NCBI GenBank assembly: GCA_022577435.1
Contig: JAKOON010000040.1
Coordinates: forward strand, 3,166,428-3,230,427
Origin: Embiotoca jacksoni
Lineage: Eukaryota; Chordata; Actinopteri; Embiotocidae
Direction: 5' to 3'
DNA: 64,000 nucleotides
A program made the position numbers and the translations under genes. A model generated the notes under the pieces. It ran no database searches and was not told the origin of the DNA. It saw only the letters and a list, made by a program, of their open reading frames with translations. This document shows, piece by piece, positions 40,320 through 50,811 of this stretch. How positions within the stretch are numbered: the first letter of the stretch is position 1; the number at the start of each line of letters is the position of its first letter.

Positions 40320-41529
40320 TAGTTTGGAGATTTAGGAGAGTGAGTAGAGAAGGATAGGTGATAAGATGGAGCCAGCTAGGAAGAGGAGGATTTCCCCTGT
40401 GGGAACACTTTGATTTGATAACTCCTAATAAGGCAAGCTAAATCTAACTCTATTTCAGACACATTAGGTTTGCTTATCAAGAACTGTATTTTTCACAGTT
40501 TCTTATTTTATTCAAAGGTGAGGTGTTTATTGTGCTCCAAGGAGTTGGGGTACAATAACAACACCTCATCCATGCTGAGGCGTTACCGTGCCTTGCATGA
40601 GAATAAGGAGGAAACTGGAGCTTCACCCAGCCAAGGTAAGTCATTACAATATTACAAATGCACCATTACAATTTTCCCCTGTTCACTTTTGTTTATTGTG
40701 CAAATAAAGACAGGTAACAGACACTGTATTTATTCTCTTTTAACCAGCCACCAGAAAACAAGAGCTGGATGAAGCCCTCGTCTCCATGATAGTGAAGGAC
40801 ATAGCCCTTCAGTATTGTGGATGATGTTGGATTCAGGGCATTTGTGTCCAAACTGGATCCTAATTATGTTCTCCCTACAAGGCAGGTATGTATGGGTGCA
40901 TGCATGAAACAAATGAATACTTTATTGTGTCTCACAGTTCAGCACTATATATTTTTTCCTTTAGGAAGGTGGCTGCTGTTAGCCTTACTTCTGACATGTG
41001 GACATCCACAAAACCAAAAACTGTTGAGAAACTGTTATTTCTGAATAAAAATGAATAAAATGTCCCCTGTCCTGTACATCATTGTCCAAGTTACACAAGC
41101 ATATCCAGTCCCTTCTTCCAAGTTCCACAAGCACTTTCACTGTCCTCTGCCTGCTTAAGCCCATGCCATTTTCCTAAAGTGACAGAAAAACATTATTACA
41201 CATCTTGCCATATCATATGATACTACCATTTTGGGAAAATTTACACACAGAATACATTCAAAAAATATTTTATTATGCACATATGTGATAATTTATGTAC
41301 AGAAATTATTTGGTCATACATTTTTGTAATTCATAGTCATTCCCAACAGCCATAACAGACACAAAAATTCAATGCATCACATTATGTGGTTCAGATACAG
41401 CTGCCTGTGATTATACACTTGGCCAGTAGGTGGTTTCGTGTGCACATGAAGCTTCAGAAATGAACCCTTTCTCGAACCAATTGGCTGAAGTGGTTCGATG
41501 CCTCATGAGGCTTCATCTCACCATCACTA
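39952..41529 (+). mobile_element. Internally deleted hAT element with BED-finger remains
   Basis: The termini TAGTGATGTTACGAGATG (left) and the inverse of TAGTGATGGTGAGATG (right) form an imperfect inverted pair. They are flanked by ATATATAT and ATATATCT, a 7/8 target duplication. Inside are fragments of a ZBED-type transposase: MEPARKRRISP (40366), a BED-finger block RCLLCSKELGYNNNTSSMLR (about 40518), RKQELDEALVSMIVKDIALQ (about 40749), VGFRAFVSKLDPNY and AAVSLTSDMWTSTKPK. Frameshifts separate the fragments and the catalytic core is absent, so this copy is non-autonomous. A (GA)n tract lies at 40257-40320. Confidence 0.75.
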
Positions 41530-41534
41530 ATATA

Positions 41535-42745
41535 TCTTAAACAACAACTCCAAGTCAATCACACTTCTGGGAAATCAACCTGTCCAGTTAGGAAGCAACA
41601 CTGATTGTGAATCAATTTCACCTGCTGTTGTGCAAATGGAACAGACAACAGGTGGAAATGAGGCAATTAGCAAGACAACCCCTGTGAAGGAACGGTTCTG
41701 CAGGTGGTGACCACAGACCATTTCTCTGTCCTCATCCTTTCTGGAGGGTTTTTGTCCCTTTTGCATTTTGCCAGTGCCCTCACCACTAGAGGTAGCATGA
41801 GGTGGTGTCTACAACCCACAGAAGTTGCTCAGGTAGTGCAGCTCATCCGGGATGGCACATCAATGCACGCTGTGGCAAGAAGGTTTGCTGTGTCTGCCAG
41901 CACAGTGTCAAGAGCACAGAGGAGATACCAGGAGACAGGCCGGTACACCAGGAGACGTGGAGGGAGCCGTAGGAGGACAACAACCCAGCAGCGGGACCGC
42001 TATCTGCTCCTTTGTGCAAGGAGGAACAGGAGGAGCGCTGCCAGAGCCCTACAAAATGACCTCCAGCAGGCCACTAATGTGCATGTTTCTGCTCAAACTG
42101 TCAGAAACAGACTCCGTGAGGGTGGTACGAGGGCCCGACGTCCACAAGTGGGGCCTGTGCTTACAGCCCAACACCGTGCGTGGCAATTGGCATTTGCCAA
42201 GATTGGCAGCTTCGCCATCGGTGCCCTGTGCTCTTCACGGATGAGAGCAGGTTTACACTGAGCACATGTGACAGAGTCTGGAGACGCCGTGGAGAACGTT
42301 CTGCTGCCTGCAACATCTTCCAGCGTGACCGGTTTGGCGGTCGGTCAGCGATGGTCTGGGGAGGCATTTCTTTGGAGGGCCGCACAGCCCTCCGTGTGCT
42401 AGCCAGAGGTACCCTGACTGTCATTAGGTACTGGGATGAGATCCTCAGACCCATTGTAAGACCATATGCTGGTGCAGTGGGCCCTGGGTTCCTTCTGATG
42501 CATGACAATGCTAGGCCTCATGTGGCTGGAGTGTGTCAGCAGTTCCTGCATGAAGGCATTGATGCTATGGACCGGCCTGCCCGTTCCCCAGACCTGAATC
42601 CAATCCAGCACATCTGGGACATCGTGTCTCGTTCCATCCACCGACGCCACGTCCACCGCAGACTGTCCAGGACTTGACTGATGCTTTGATCTAGGTCTGG
42701 GAGGAGATCCCTCAGGAGAACATCCGTCGTCTCATCAGGAGCAGA
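41535..42745 (+). mobile_element. Defective Tc1-like transposon, truncated at both ends
   Basis: The sequence begins abruptly after the hAT element without a terminal repeat. It keeps the 5' leader (CAACAGGTGGAAATGAGGCA), then the transposase. N-terminal helix-turn-helix motifs read EVAQVVQLIRDGTSMHAVAR and FAVSASTVSRAQRRYQETGR. A frameshift/deletion near 42185-42230 moves the frame before TDESRF (first Asp). DNARPH (second Asp) is intact, but the third acidic position reads SPDLNPIQH, with Gln (CAG at 42606-42608) where DD34E enzymes have Glu. Homology stops at about 42745. It is dead by three independent criteria. Confidence 0.88.
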
Positions 42746-42812
42746 TGTTTATTCTACAGAAAAGAGCAGGAAGAATTATTTATAATGTGGTTGAAAGAGA
42801 GCATATATATTA
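42745..42812 (+). mobile_element. Short LINE-like segment duplicated from the same source as 43169-43232
   Basis: AGATGTTTATTCTACAGAAA followed by AGAGCAGGAAGAATTATT and GTGGTTGAAAGAGAGCA matches the block at about 43175-43234 with few differences. It directly abuts the truncated Tc1. Confidence 0.6.
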
Positions 42813-43083
42813 TGTATGTGTGTGTATACACATCTGACAGCTTTAATTTGTTTGTTTAATTTGTTAAATTATTTTATCAACTTGTCATATTTTTGTCTGT
42901 AAAATCGTAAAGAAAACAAATTAAAGCTGTCAGATGTAGTTCTGGAAGAAGTTGAATGAGTCCTGTGTTGTTGTTGGAAACACTCAAGTACAAATACCTT
43001 TAATACAGAACACCGTGTAAATAGAGTATTTGACTAAATTAATTGCATTACTTTTCTATTAAACACAAAGTCATGTAGCTCAG

Positions 43084-43600
43084 TTGAGTCTGTTTAATTT
43101 CAATTATGATAAAAACAAAGACATAAATAAGATCATGAGTAGATTATTAAAAACACAGAATATGTTGATGAAACAGACGTTTATTCTACAGGAAAGAGCA
43201 GGAAGAATTATTGATGATGTGGTTGAAAGAGAGCAAACCGATAGGCTGCTTTTTAAGGCGGGACTGTTGACACCAAAAAACTTAATTGAGTTATACATTT
43301 TATTAGATATGTACAGGGCAAAAAGCAGGATGTTACCAGAAAACACACTAAAACTGTTTGTCTTTAGTTCAGAGGACGAAGACTGTAGAAGGAAACGTCC
43401 TTTTAAGCGCAAGTACACACAGACTACCTACCGTAAAGCTGACGTGTACTCAGTGGCTGGTGTCAAACTCTGGACTTATAAGTGATTATTTTCCAAGAAT
43501 ATTCAAGTTTTTTTTTAAATTATTTGGCAGACTGACTTCAGGTCACAATTTACAGAACTTTATCATGGACATGACAGGGAATAAAATCGGAGATAAGAGC
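43084..43600 (+). mobile_element. Degraded LINE reverse-transcriptase C-terminal fragment
   Basis: The open frame at 43084-43485 includes LQERAGRIIDDVVEREQ, LLFKAGLLTPKNLIELYILL, MYRAKSRMLPENTLKLF and SVAGVKLW. The MYKA..LLP.NI..LF and GVKLWN pattern is usual for the C-terminus of non-LTR reverse transcriptases. No polymerase motif is present. The family is uncertain. Confidence 0.5.
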
Positions 43601-43619
43601 TTTTAACATCCTTGTTTGT

Positions 43620-44660
43620 ACAACTAACTAAACAGCAACTCTTTGGCATAGTGTTATTATTTAAAGCAGTTATATATTTTTGTTTTAAAGAATTCAAATT
43701 GCCTTATGTAAACACACTGATGAGAGCCCGCCCTGGATGAAGGAAATGCTGGTCTGATCCATTCAGTTTGTAGTGGCTTGAAATATGAATCTATTCTAAT
43801 CATGCTCTTAATTTATAATTTTTTTATGATGATCATTAAAAAAATTTAAAAAAAGAAAAAAATTGTCAGTAATGATAATGAGTTGTTAGTAGTATTGATA
43901 AATACCCCCTTATAATTGAATGGATAATATACAAATAAAATTCCCTGCTTAAAAAACAATACTGACTTTAGGTGAATTAGAAAATGGCCATGTTTTCATG
44001 ATATGTTGTGATTTCTACGGCACACAGTGCAGCTTTTAAATACATATTAGTTATTATTCAAGTAACTGACCTGAGGCTCCCACAGCACCAAAGCCCTCCA
44101 GAAATCTAAACTCTTCTAACTTTCTATCTATCCATGTTTATCCAGTTTATTAGGTACATCTCAATGAACTAATTCAGTTTAGTAAAAAGTGGACAATCCG
44201 ATATCAGTCGTGGACTTTCCGGGTGAAAATATTAAACAGGCGTCAGAGAGATCCAACCTTTAGATCCATCCTGAAGAATCTATTTGGGTTGAGTCTGTTG
44301 CGTCTTTCCCTTTAACTCCGGGGGGAGGAATAATTTTAGGGGGTGTGTCCAGTCTCTGGACGTCGAGAGAGGGTAAGCAGCAGTGGGACATACATTTTCC
44401 TCCTTTTATTTCCAGTTCCACCTTAATGACCTACTGACAACAGGACTGCAGCTACCTTTTTCTAGTCATGTTCAAACTGTTGGGTTTTGCATGAAAGCAG
44501 AGTCTGATGGTTCAGCTCGAGTCCATGGCCTGTCTAAAAATAGCTCCTAGTCAGCTCCTATGAATAACAGCAGACCTGGCAGTGAGGGGTGTCGAATGCT
44601 AATCTTCATCCCAGCTGAGGACGTGTTTGTGTTTTACGCAAACGGCGACCAGCAGTGTCA
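43620..44660. other. Intergenic stretch without recognised features
   Basis: AT-rich sequence, no exon or complete element seen. Confidence 0.5.
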
Positions 44661-44663
44661 TCA

Positions 44664-45166
44664 CCCGTTGGTTTGTGAACGTTATGAATCCTCCAGTTCA
44701 GATTCTGTCCGTCGCCATCTTGCTAGTTCGGAGCGGTTTGGAGCAGGAAGTGACCATATTTGGACGAGCTGCGGGAGGAGCCAGCGGTGGATCTGACCGA
44801 TCTGATTGGAAACCTGACGATACTACGTCCCGCCCACCGATAGCTGTAACCTGACTGCACCACAGGCCTGTCAATCAAACAGACACGCCCCCAAAACACA
44901 TCTTTTTGAAGCTTATTTTTAAATTAGTGACGGATTGTTTTCAGATGGACCTCCAGAAAACTAATAAGAAGGAGTGACTTTAGCTAGCAACACCAAGATA
45001 ACTGATGGACACATTTTATTGAGAGAGGTTGAATGGGAGTCTATGGAGCCGGAGGGTTTTTGGAGCCGACCCCTGGTGGCACTCGGTGGTATTGCAGCTT
45101 AAGGCTCTTCAGCATCGGCCTCATTTATTAGAGGCGGAAGCTACGAACACTTTTACATAGTCTGTG
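44664..45166 (+). repeat. Unnamed interspersed repeat 'A', copy 2 (longest)
   Basis: It starts near CGTTGGTTTGTGAACGTTAT and ends near GAACACTTTTACATAGTCTG. It matches the 56979-57475 copy along nearly its whole length, including CTGTCCGTCGCCATCTTGCT, GGAGCCAGCGGTGGATCTGA, TGTCAATCAAACAGACACG and GAATGGGAGTCTATGGAGCC. Confidence 0.85.
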
Positions 45167-45265
45167 GTTTAGCCTGAGCTGGTTGTTTTGTTACAGTTTC
45201 TAAGGATGTTGCTGTGATTCAGGAGCTTTTCCACTATTCACAGTGTTGTTCGGTTTGTTCCCGAC

Positions 45266-45472
45266 ATGTCGAAGTGTCTTTGGGAAAGAGTGCTGAAGCC
45301 TAAACTGCTTCTGATGGTAGCGGCTTTCATGCTCTGCTCGTTGCCACTTGGTTTGCATTTGTTAATGGTTGCTTTGGATAGAAGCGCTGGATGTATAAAT
45401 GCGGATGTTTACCACTCCAGACCCATCTCGGACACTTTAAATGGATCTTTTCTGCCCTGTTGGAGCCCTTGA
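45266..45472 (+). CDS. Hypothetical 68-aa open frame with a hydrophobic N-terminal segment
   Basis: ATG in the context CCCGACATGTCG opens a frame reading MSKCLWERVLKPKLLLMVAA, then a hydrophobic stretch (FMLCSLPLGLHLLMVAL) resembling a signal anchor, and ending LPCWSP. It lies between a repeat and the first coding exon of AAMDC, and could fall in the AAMDC 5'UTR exon region or be chance. No homologue is recognised. Confidence 0.2.
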   Translation: MSKCLWERVLKPKLLLMVAAFMLCSLPLGLHLLMVALDRSAGCINADVYHSRPISDTLNGSFLPCWSP

Positions 45473-45533
45473 ACAGTATTTACTGACCTGCATGTCACCT
45501 TGTCTCTTCTCTGTCTTACAGCCTCACGCAGCC

Positions 45534-47241
45534 ATGTCCTCTCCAGAAATCGCCTCTCTCTCCTGGGGTCACATGAAGGTGAAGGGATGCTCCACCACCT
45601 ACAAGGACTGCAAGGTGTGGCCTGGAGGCAGCCGGGCCTGGGACTGGAGAGAGACGGGGACAGACGTAAGTTCATCAAATTACGAACAAAGACGTGCTTC
45701 AGAAGCAGCTGCATCTATCGGTGTTGTATGTGATATCAGGCTGTTTGGTTAAAATGTACTTGACAGTTGTTGACACATTGGGCCTCATTCACTAATATGT
45801 GCGTAGAAATGTTCTTACTTTGCGCACAAAGGAAGTGCGCACGCAAAATGGCCGATGGATTCATGACACATGCGGCCAATTTTGTTCTCAGCACCTTTGC
45901 GTGTGTTAGTGAATCAGAATCCTTGTAAATTGACAGGCGCTCTGCAATTAGCATACTGCCGCGCTCCTATTTCTCCATATAAGGGCACCCGTTTGTCTGG
46001 AGCTTCATGAAGAAAGCGGTGAAGTGATGCGAGAGTGAAGAGACTCTGATGGAGATGGAAGCAAAATTTAAAAAGAAAAGATTCACAACAGTGGAAATTG
46101 AAACGATAGTGTCTGAGGCTGCTGTGCCCCCTGAGGGCCACACTGTGGCACAGGTTAAAAAAAAAAGTTAGATATTAAAGTTGACGGAAAGAAACGCATC
46201 ACAGACCAAAAGAAGGGGAACAGGTGGAGGATAAGGAGCAGCTGATCTGATGGACAGGACGAGACACTGGCAGCAATTATTGGACGAATGTCCAACATAA
46301 GAGGAATATGTCCTAGAAATTAAGGTAAACGTGATGACATCCAGCGACGATGCGGTTTTAAATATGCCAAAAGGTCAATCATCATTCGTTCGTACGCGTG
46401 GTCGCACGTCATCCTAAAAGCCTCATTATGTTTCTTTTCCCACCGCAGCATCGCCCCGGAGTACAACCTGCTGATCTGGAGGAGGTGCTGAAGAAGGGAG
46501 TCGACCTGCTGGTCATCGGCAGGGGCATGAGTGAAGCTCTGCAGGTGAAGCACACCTACAAAAACTGCACTTTATTCACTTCAAAAAGAAATATCAGTTA
46601 TTCATTTGTAAACTTAACATTTACATTTAAGCCGGTTTGGGCATCATTTACATTTACATTACACATTTGATCGGTATTATATCATGGAGCAGTTTGTGTA
46701 TCAGAGGAGTATTAAACCAGTGACTTTAACACGGTAAGACCTGAATTTGGAAGTATTTTTTGTGTCATACGAGTCAAATTAAATCCAGTCCCCCAAAAAT
46801 GGAGGGAAAATAAGCTCAATTAATGTCTGTAATTAATGTCTGGAACAACTCTTATCTCATAATGCGGGAACCGCTGCTTTCCAACATGGCTACTGGAGTC
46901 GGTGCCAGTGCAGTTTGTGTGGTTTAATGTTTTTTGGGATGCTCTCAGAGGCAGAGTGTATACAGGGTGAAGGTCAGGGGACGTAACATTATTATTTTAG
47001 CACAATTACACCGGGTTCGATTCGAACAGGAGCGACTTTGATGTGTCGGACTCTGAAACGCTCGCCGTGTCCTCGTCTGTGCCGTCGTCTCTTCTCTCAG
47101 GTTCCTTCCTCCACTCTGGACTTCGTGAAGCAGAATGGCGTCGACGTCAGAGTCCTCCAGACGGAGAAGGCCGTCGCCGAATACAACAAGCTGGCCGGCC
47201 AGGGCGCCAAGGTGGGCGGAGTCTTCCACTCCACCTGTTGA
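45534..47241 (+). CDS. aamdc: AAMDC (Mth938 domain-containing protein), complete, three coding exons
   Basis: The coding exons are 45534-45665, 46449-46544 and 47101-47241, together 122 codons plus TGA, the same length as human AAMDC. Exon 1 follows an acceptor at 45521 (CTTACAG/CCTC), so a noncoding exon lies upstream; ATG is in the context GCAGCCATGTCC. The protein begins MSSPEIASLSWGHMKVKG, has TYKDCKVWPGGSR and WDWRETGTD, then HRPGVQPADLEEVL and LLVIGRGMSEALQ, and ends VRVLQTEKAVAEYNKLAG and GGVFHSTC. All of these match the human protein closely. Donors are GACAGAC/GTAAGT and CTGCAG/GTGAAG; acceptors are CACCGCAG and CTCTCAG. The Mth938 fold is a small alpha/beta domain of unclear biochemistry, and in mammals the gene is linked to adipogenesis and PI3K-AKT-mTOR signalling. 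A possible polyadenylation signal ATTAAA is at 47397-47402. Confidence 0.96.
45775..46330 (+). mobile_element. Decayed PIF/Harbinger-like element in the AAMDC intron
   Basis: It begins GGGCCTCATTCACTAATATG, with a nearby inverted GTGTGTTAGTGAATC, as in Harbinger ends. It continues through a CATATAAGGGCACCCG leader into a short frame reading EAKFKKKRFTTVEIETIV, the start of a Myb/SANT-like Harbinger accessory protein, before running into an A-run and stops. The right end was not located. Confidence 0.5.
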
Positions 47242-47402
47242 TGATGTCACCCTGGCCTTTGCTTTACCAGCTGAGATGACGTACAGGAGACGGGAGGAGG
47301 GGAGAGGATGTCATGTGTACACACACAGCTGGCGAGTGCTTCTCGCTCTGAGCTTTTATTTCCAGCGTCGCTTCAAAACCATAGATTTTAGGTCAGATTA
47401 AA

Positions 47403-48700
47403 GTATCTTGATGTCGGTCGTCTCTACAAGTTCAGTTAGGTCCAGATGTTGCTCGCTGTGCTCCAGAAGAGAACTGGACACTTGACAGCGTTAACAGAAA
47501 TCTGCTCAAGGCTACAAATAAGTGATTTGGTGTGAGTTCTCTGCAGGAACCTTTGCAGGAACTCGGTTCCACCATCTGTTTCCAGCAGATTCGAAGGCCT
47601 CGTTCAGATCGCCAACTTAAATCTGATGTTTGTCACGTTCACAATGAATCAAAATTTTGAAGTCTGAAAACCCCCCATAAATCATGTGCAATGCGATTTT
47701 TGCAATCCGGATCCGAACCATATTTGGAGGTTGTTTAAAATGTGATTTTCAATCAGATTTTTCTGCAAAAGCGTCTTCAGTCCAAATGTTCTGCAGGCTC
47801 AGGTCAGATTTCTTGCGTCACACAGTGATGACATCATTTTCAGAGAGACAGAGTGATGAGAGTCTATGCTACCGCTAGCAGAGCGCTATCAGAAGGTGGA
47901 GGTTTTTTCTCTGTAGAGGACAACGATATCCACCAGTCCACAGACAGGAGCAGGAACACACTGTCCGCAGACACTTCGATGCCAGCAGCTTCGTGCACGT
48001 ACATCGTTACCATAGCAACCCATGTAGATAGGTTGGTTATGGCTGGTGACACCAAATCCAATCTGTTCACTTGTAAATAACAGTGCTGACAGTCTGTCCT
48101 AAAGATCTGAGATAGTTTTACTTCCAAATACTGAAGTACGAGAGTCGTTAAGCGCGTTTGAACTGGAGGAACTTGTTCTCAGTTCTAATAACTGTCAGAA
48201 GAAGTTCAGACTTTTTTGTGTCCACATCGTTTCAAGTTGTTCTTTTTTTTTAGCTCCTACTTCAGTGTCGGTACTCTCCCAGCAAAAAATTAACCTGAAG
48301 TGATGTAAATGTACTGATTGAACACAAGTCGGTGCAGCACCAGCAAACACTGCTTGTTCGCTTCACAAAATAAAAGTAAAATAATGAATCTCCATCACAT
48401 GAGTTTGTCTTCATAACAAAGAGTGTTAGACTACAAAAAGGAAAAACAATCTTGTGCTTCCTGCTATTTAAATGATCATGCATGCAATGTGCTCGCAAAC
48501 ATTTTGAAAGGTTGGAAGAGAAAGCAGCGGTTTGACTTTTTCTGTAAAGGTCTGATTTATTGTGGATGTAACTGGAAATGTGTGAAATTCCAGTTGATGA
48601 AGTTAACGCGGCTGACAATGAGCGAACGTCCTCTTTCAGTCCTGACCCAGAAAAAACAAACAAACAAAAAAAAGTTGAAGCCTGGTGTCTCTGGTTTTTG
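47403..48700. other. Intergenic space between AAMDC and the INTS4 relic
   Basis: No exon or complete mobile element is recognised. A short open frame at 47853-48080 has no recognisable domain. Confidence 0.5.
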
Positions 48701-49737
48701 AGGTGTCGTCAGCATCTGGCCGGTTTGCTGAATGGAATTGTCCCCTCAACAGCGGCCTCTGGTGGCAGGAGGCCGCCGATGCTGTCGCTCCATCCCAGCC
48801 TGGAGGCCCGAGCAGAGGCAAGCTGGAGGCAAGCTACAATCTGAGATGAAAGAAAGAGGGAGGAGGGAGTAAGGGTGGATGGGGGGACAAACAGGCAGTG
48901 AAGAAAAAGAAATGTAGAAAAATAATCTGCGGGCAACTAACTCGAACATTAACAAGGTGACTTAAACATATTTTTCCACTTTAGAAACACAGCAAAGGTG
49001 CGGCTGTTTATAAATCAGACAGATGCTGAAAAGCTGATTCGTGGGTTCTTTTCTACTGTAACGCACTTTTTACTGGCATTCCAAAGGAAAGAGACACTTC
49101 AGCTCCTCCAAAAACTCTGCAGCTCGAGTGCTAACCAGAACCAAGAGGAGAGAACACATCAGTCCAGTTCTTTAATGGAATTTCTCTGGCAAATCAAATT
49201 TCTAATTAGCAGCAAACCTGAATTCTGCCCGCACAGGACCACAGAACTAAACCTGCTGTTAACTGGGCATCAAACCTTTTACAGTGTTCTGGGGGGGTCT
49301 ATGTCTAGCGCCACCACCAGGCCGGACGTGAACCTCAGCGAGTTGTCCGACTCCCCCGTTGGCTCAATGATGGTGGCTGTCATCCGATGGATCTGTTGAC
49401 CAGGCAGGGAAATGGAAAAAAGTCCCGGTTTATCTGACTGTGTCACTGAATTGAGAGACATGTCCTCATTTTCTAGAAGTCCTGCTCATGCCATGAAATG
49501 TAGGAAACTGCAGACCGAACAGGAAGTTTGTCTTTGGCTCAGCTCTCATCCAGCCTTCCTCCCTTCTGTTCAATCTACCTGTTCAGGCAGGCCGCTCTGT
49601 CTGAGCGTCGTCTGGAGGATGTTCACCAGCTCCGCCGCTTTACAGGACGACAGCATCGGCTGCGAAGGTTTGTTCTGGAGGTTGGGCAGAAACAGCTTGA
49701 CAAGAAAGGACGTTGAGAGAACGATAAAGATTCACAG

Positions 49738-49892
49738 AACCACGATGCCCCGCCCACCTATAATGGAAACCTAACTGCACTCCAGGCATGTCAATCAACG
49801 CAGACACTAATATCTAATAAACGAGTTATTTTCAGAAGGACCACCAGAACACAGAGCCCCTAGTGGCCGTCACTGGTGTGACACTTTAAGGC
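49738..49892 (+). repeat. Repeat 'A', copy 5 (partial), inside the INTS4 relic
   Basis: It has CCCCGCCCACCTATAATGGA, ATGTCAATCAACGCAGACAC and CCCCTAGTGGCCGTCACTGG, all degenerate matches to the full copies. It sits where an INTS4 exon between blocks (b) and (c) would be expected. Confidence 0.6.
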
Positions 49893-50330
49893 AACTAATT
49901 CCATTTTTATTTACAATCCATGAACAATAATTAAACTTCCAGAAAACAAAAACGAGGCTCAAACTCACTTCTTTAAATCAAGGCCTTTTCCTGAATTAAA
50001 TTTGTGAATATTTGAGTAATTTCTTATAATGCCACACTCTCATATTATAAAGCATTTTGTTCCTTTATATGCACGTAAACCCGCCTTATCGGGACTGACC
50101 AGACACGCTGTGGTTATTAGATATGTATGTGTGTGTGTGCGTGTGTACGGACCCTTGTCTGGTGCAGGCAGTGAGGATGAGCTGCAGAGCTTTGGCCTGC
50201 AGGCAGACGTGATGTATTGTGGCCACCTGTCTGCTCTCCAAACCACTGTATAGGAACTCCAGCTGATAAGTTTCCTCAAAGATCTACAAACACATCAAAA
50301 ACAGATGAGTCACTTTACACAATCTCACAG

Positions 50331-50331
<1 letters not shown>

Positions 50332-50361
<30 letters not shown>
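50332..50361. repeat. (GT)n microsatellite interrupting INTS4 relic exon (a)
   Basis: The run begins directly after the codons for SAAQQIN on the minus strand, replacing the rest of the exon. Confidence 0.9.
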
Positions 50362-50363
<2 letters not shown>

Positions 50364-50811
50364 GATCTGCTGAGCTGCAGACTTGCTGGACTTACGGGGT
50401 TTGGACAGACAGAGCTTCTTGGCCAGAGCCTCTTCGTGGGGAATCTGTGAGACGAAAGACATGAAAGCTTGTTGCGACAAAAAAACAGGAGGCACCTTAG
50501 TTGCTTTTGTTGTCAGACAAAAATCCACAAACTGCCTTCTGTATCATGGTAGGTAGGTAGGTATTTACTTTATTAATCCCCGAGGGGACATTTTTTTCGC
50601 TACAGCAGCATACAGAAGCAATAAGATAATAATAGAAATAATAGAATAAAATAATAGAATAGAATAGAATAGAATAATAGAAAAGCAATAAAATAAAATA
50701 GCAGTAAATAGCAGTAAAAAAAAATATAAATATAAAATGCACAGTATATACAGTGCATTATATATCTATATATATTATATACAAACAAACCAAGAAACAC
50801 AGTCAACAGTG

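Larger units (their letters stand above)
48709..50444 (-). pseudogene. ints4: INTS4 relic: N-terminal exon joined to C-terminal exons, middle of gene missing
   Basis: Five collinear minus-strand blocks match Integrator subunit 4. (a) 50363-50444, acceptor CTCACAG/ATT: PHEEALAKKLCLSKP and KSSKSAAQ, matching human residues about 18-40 (PQEEIATKKLRLTKPSKSAA); the exon then dissolves into a (CA)n run. (b) 50153-50283: IFEETYQLEFLYSGLESRQV, then LQAKALQLILTA. (c) 49579-49695: LFLPNLQNKP, then AAELVNILQTTLRQS. (d) 49279-49392: ATIIEPTGESDNSLRFTSG and LVVALDID, then a premature TAA. (e) 48709 to about 48840: LPPEAAVEGTIPFSKP, then ARC and stop, lacking the conserved VKVYIMPKP. Human residues of roughly 45-735 have no counterpart, though (a) and (b) are only 80 bp apart. 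Human INTS4 (963 aa) is a scaffold of the Integrator cleavage module. Deletion, premature stop and repeat invasion argue that this copy is not functional. Confidence 0.85.
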
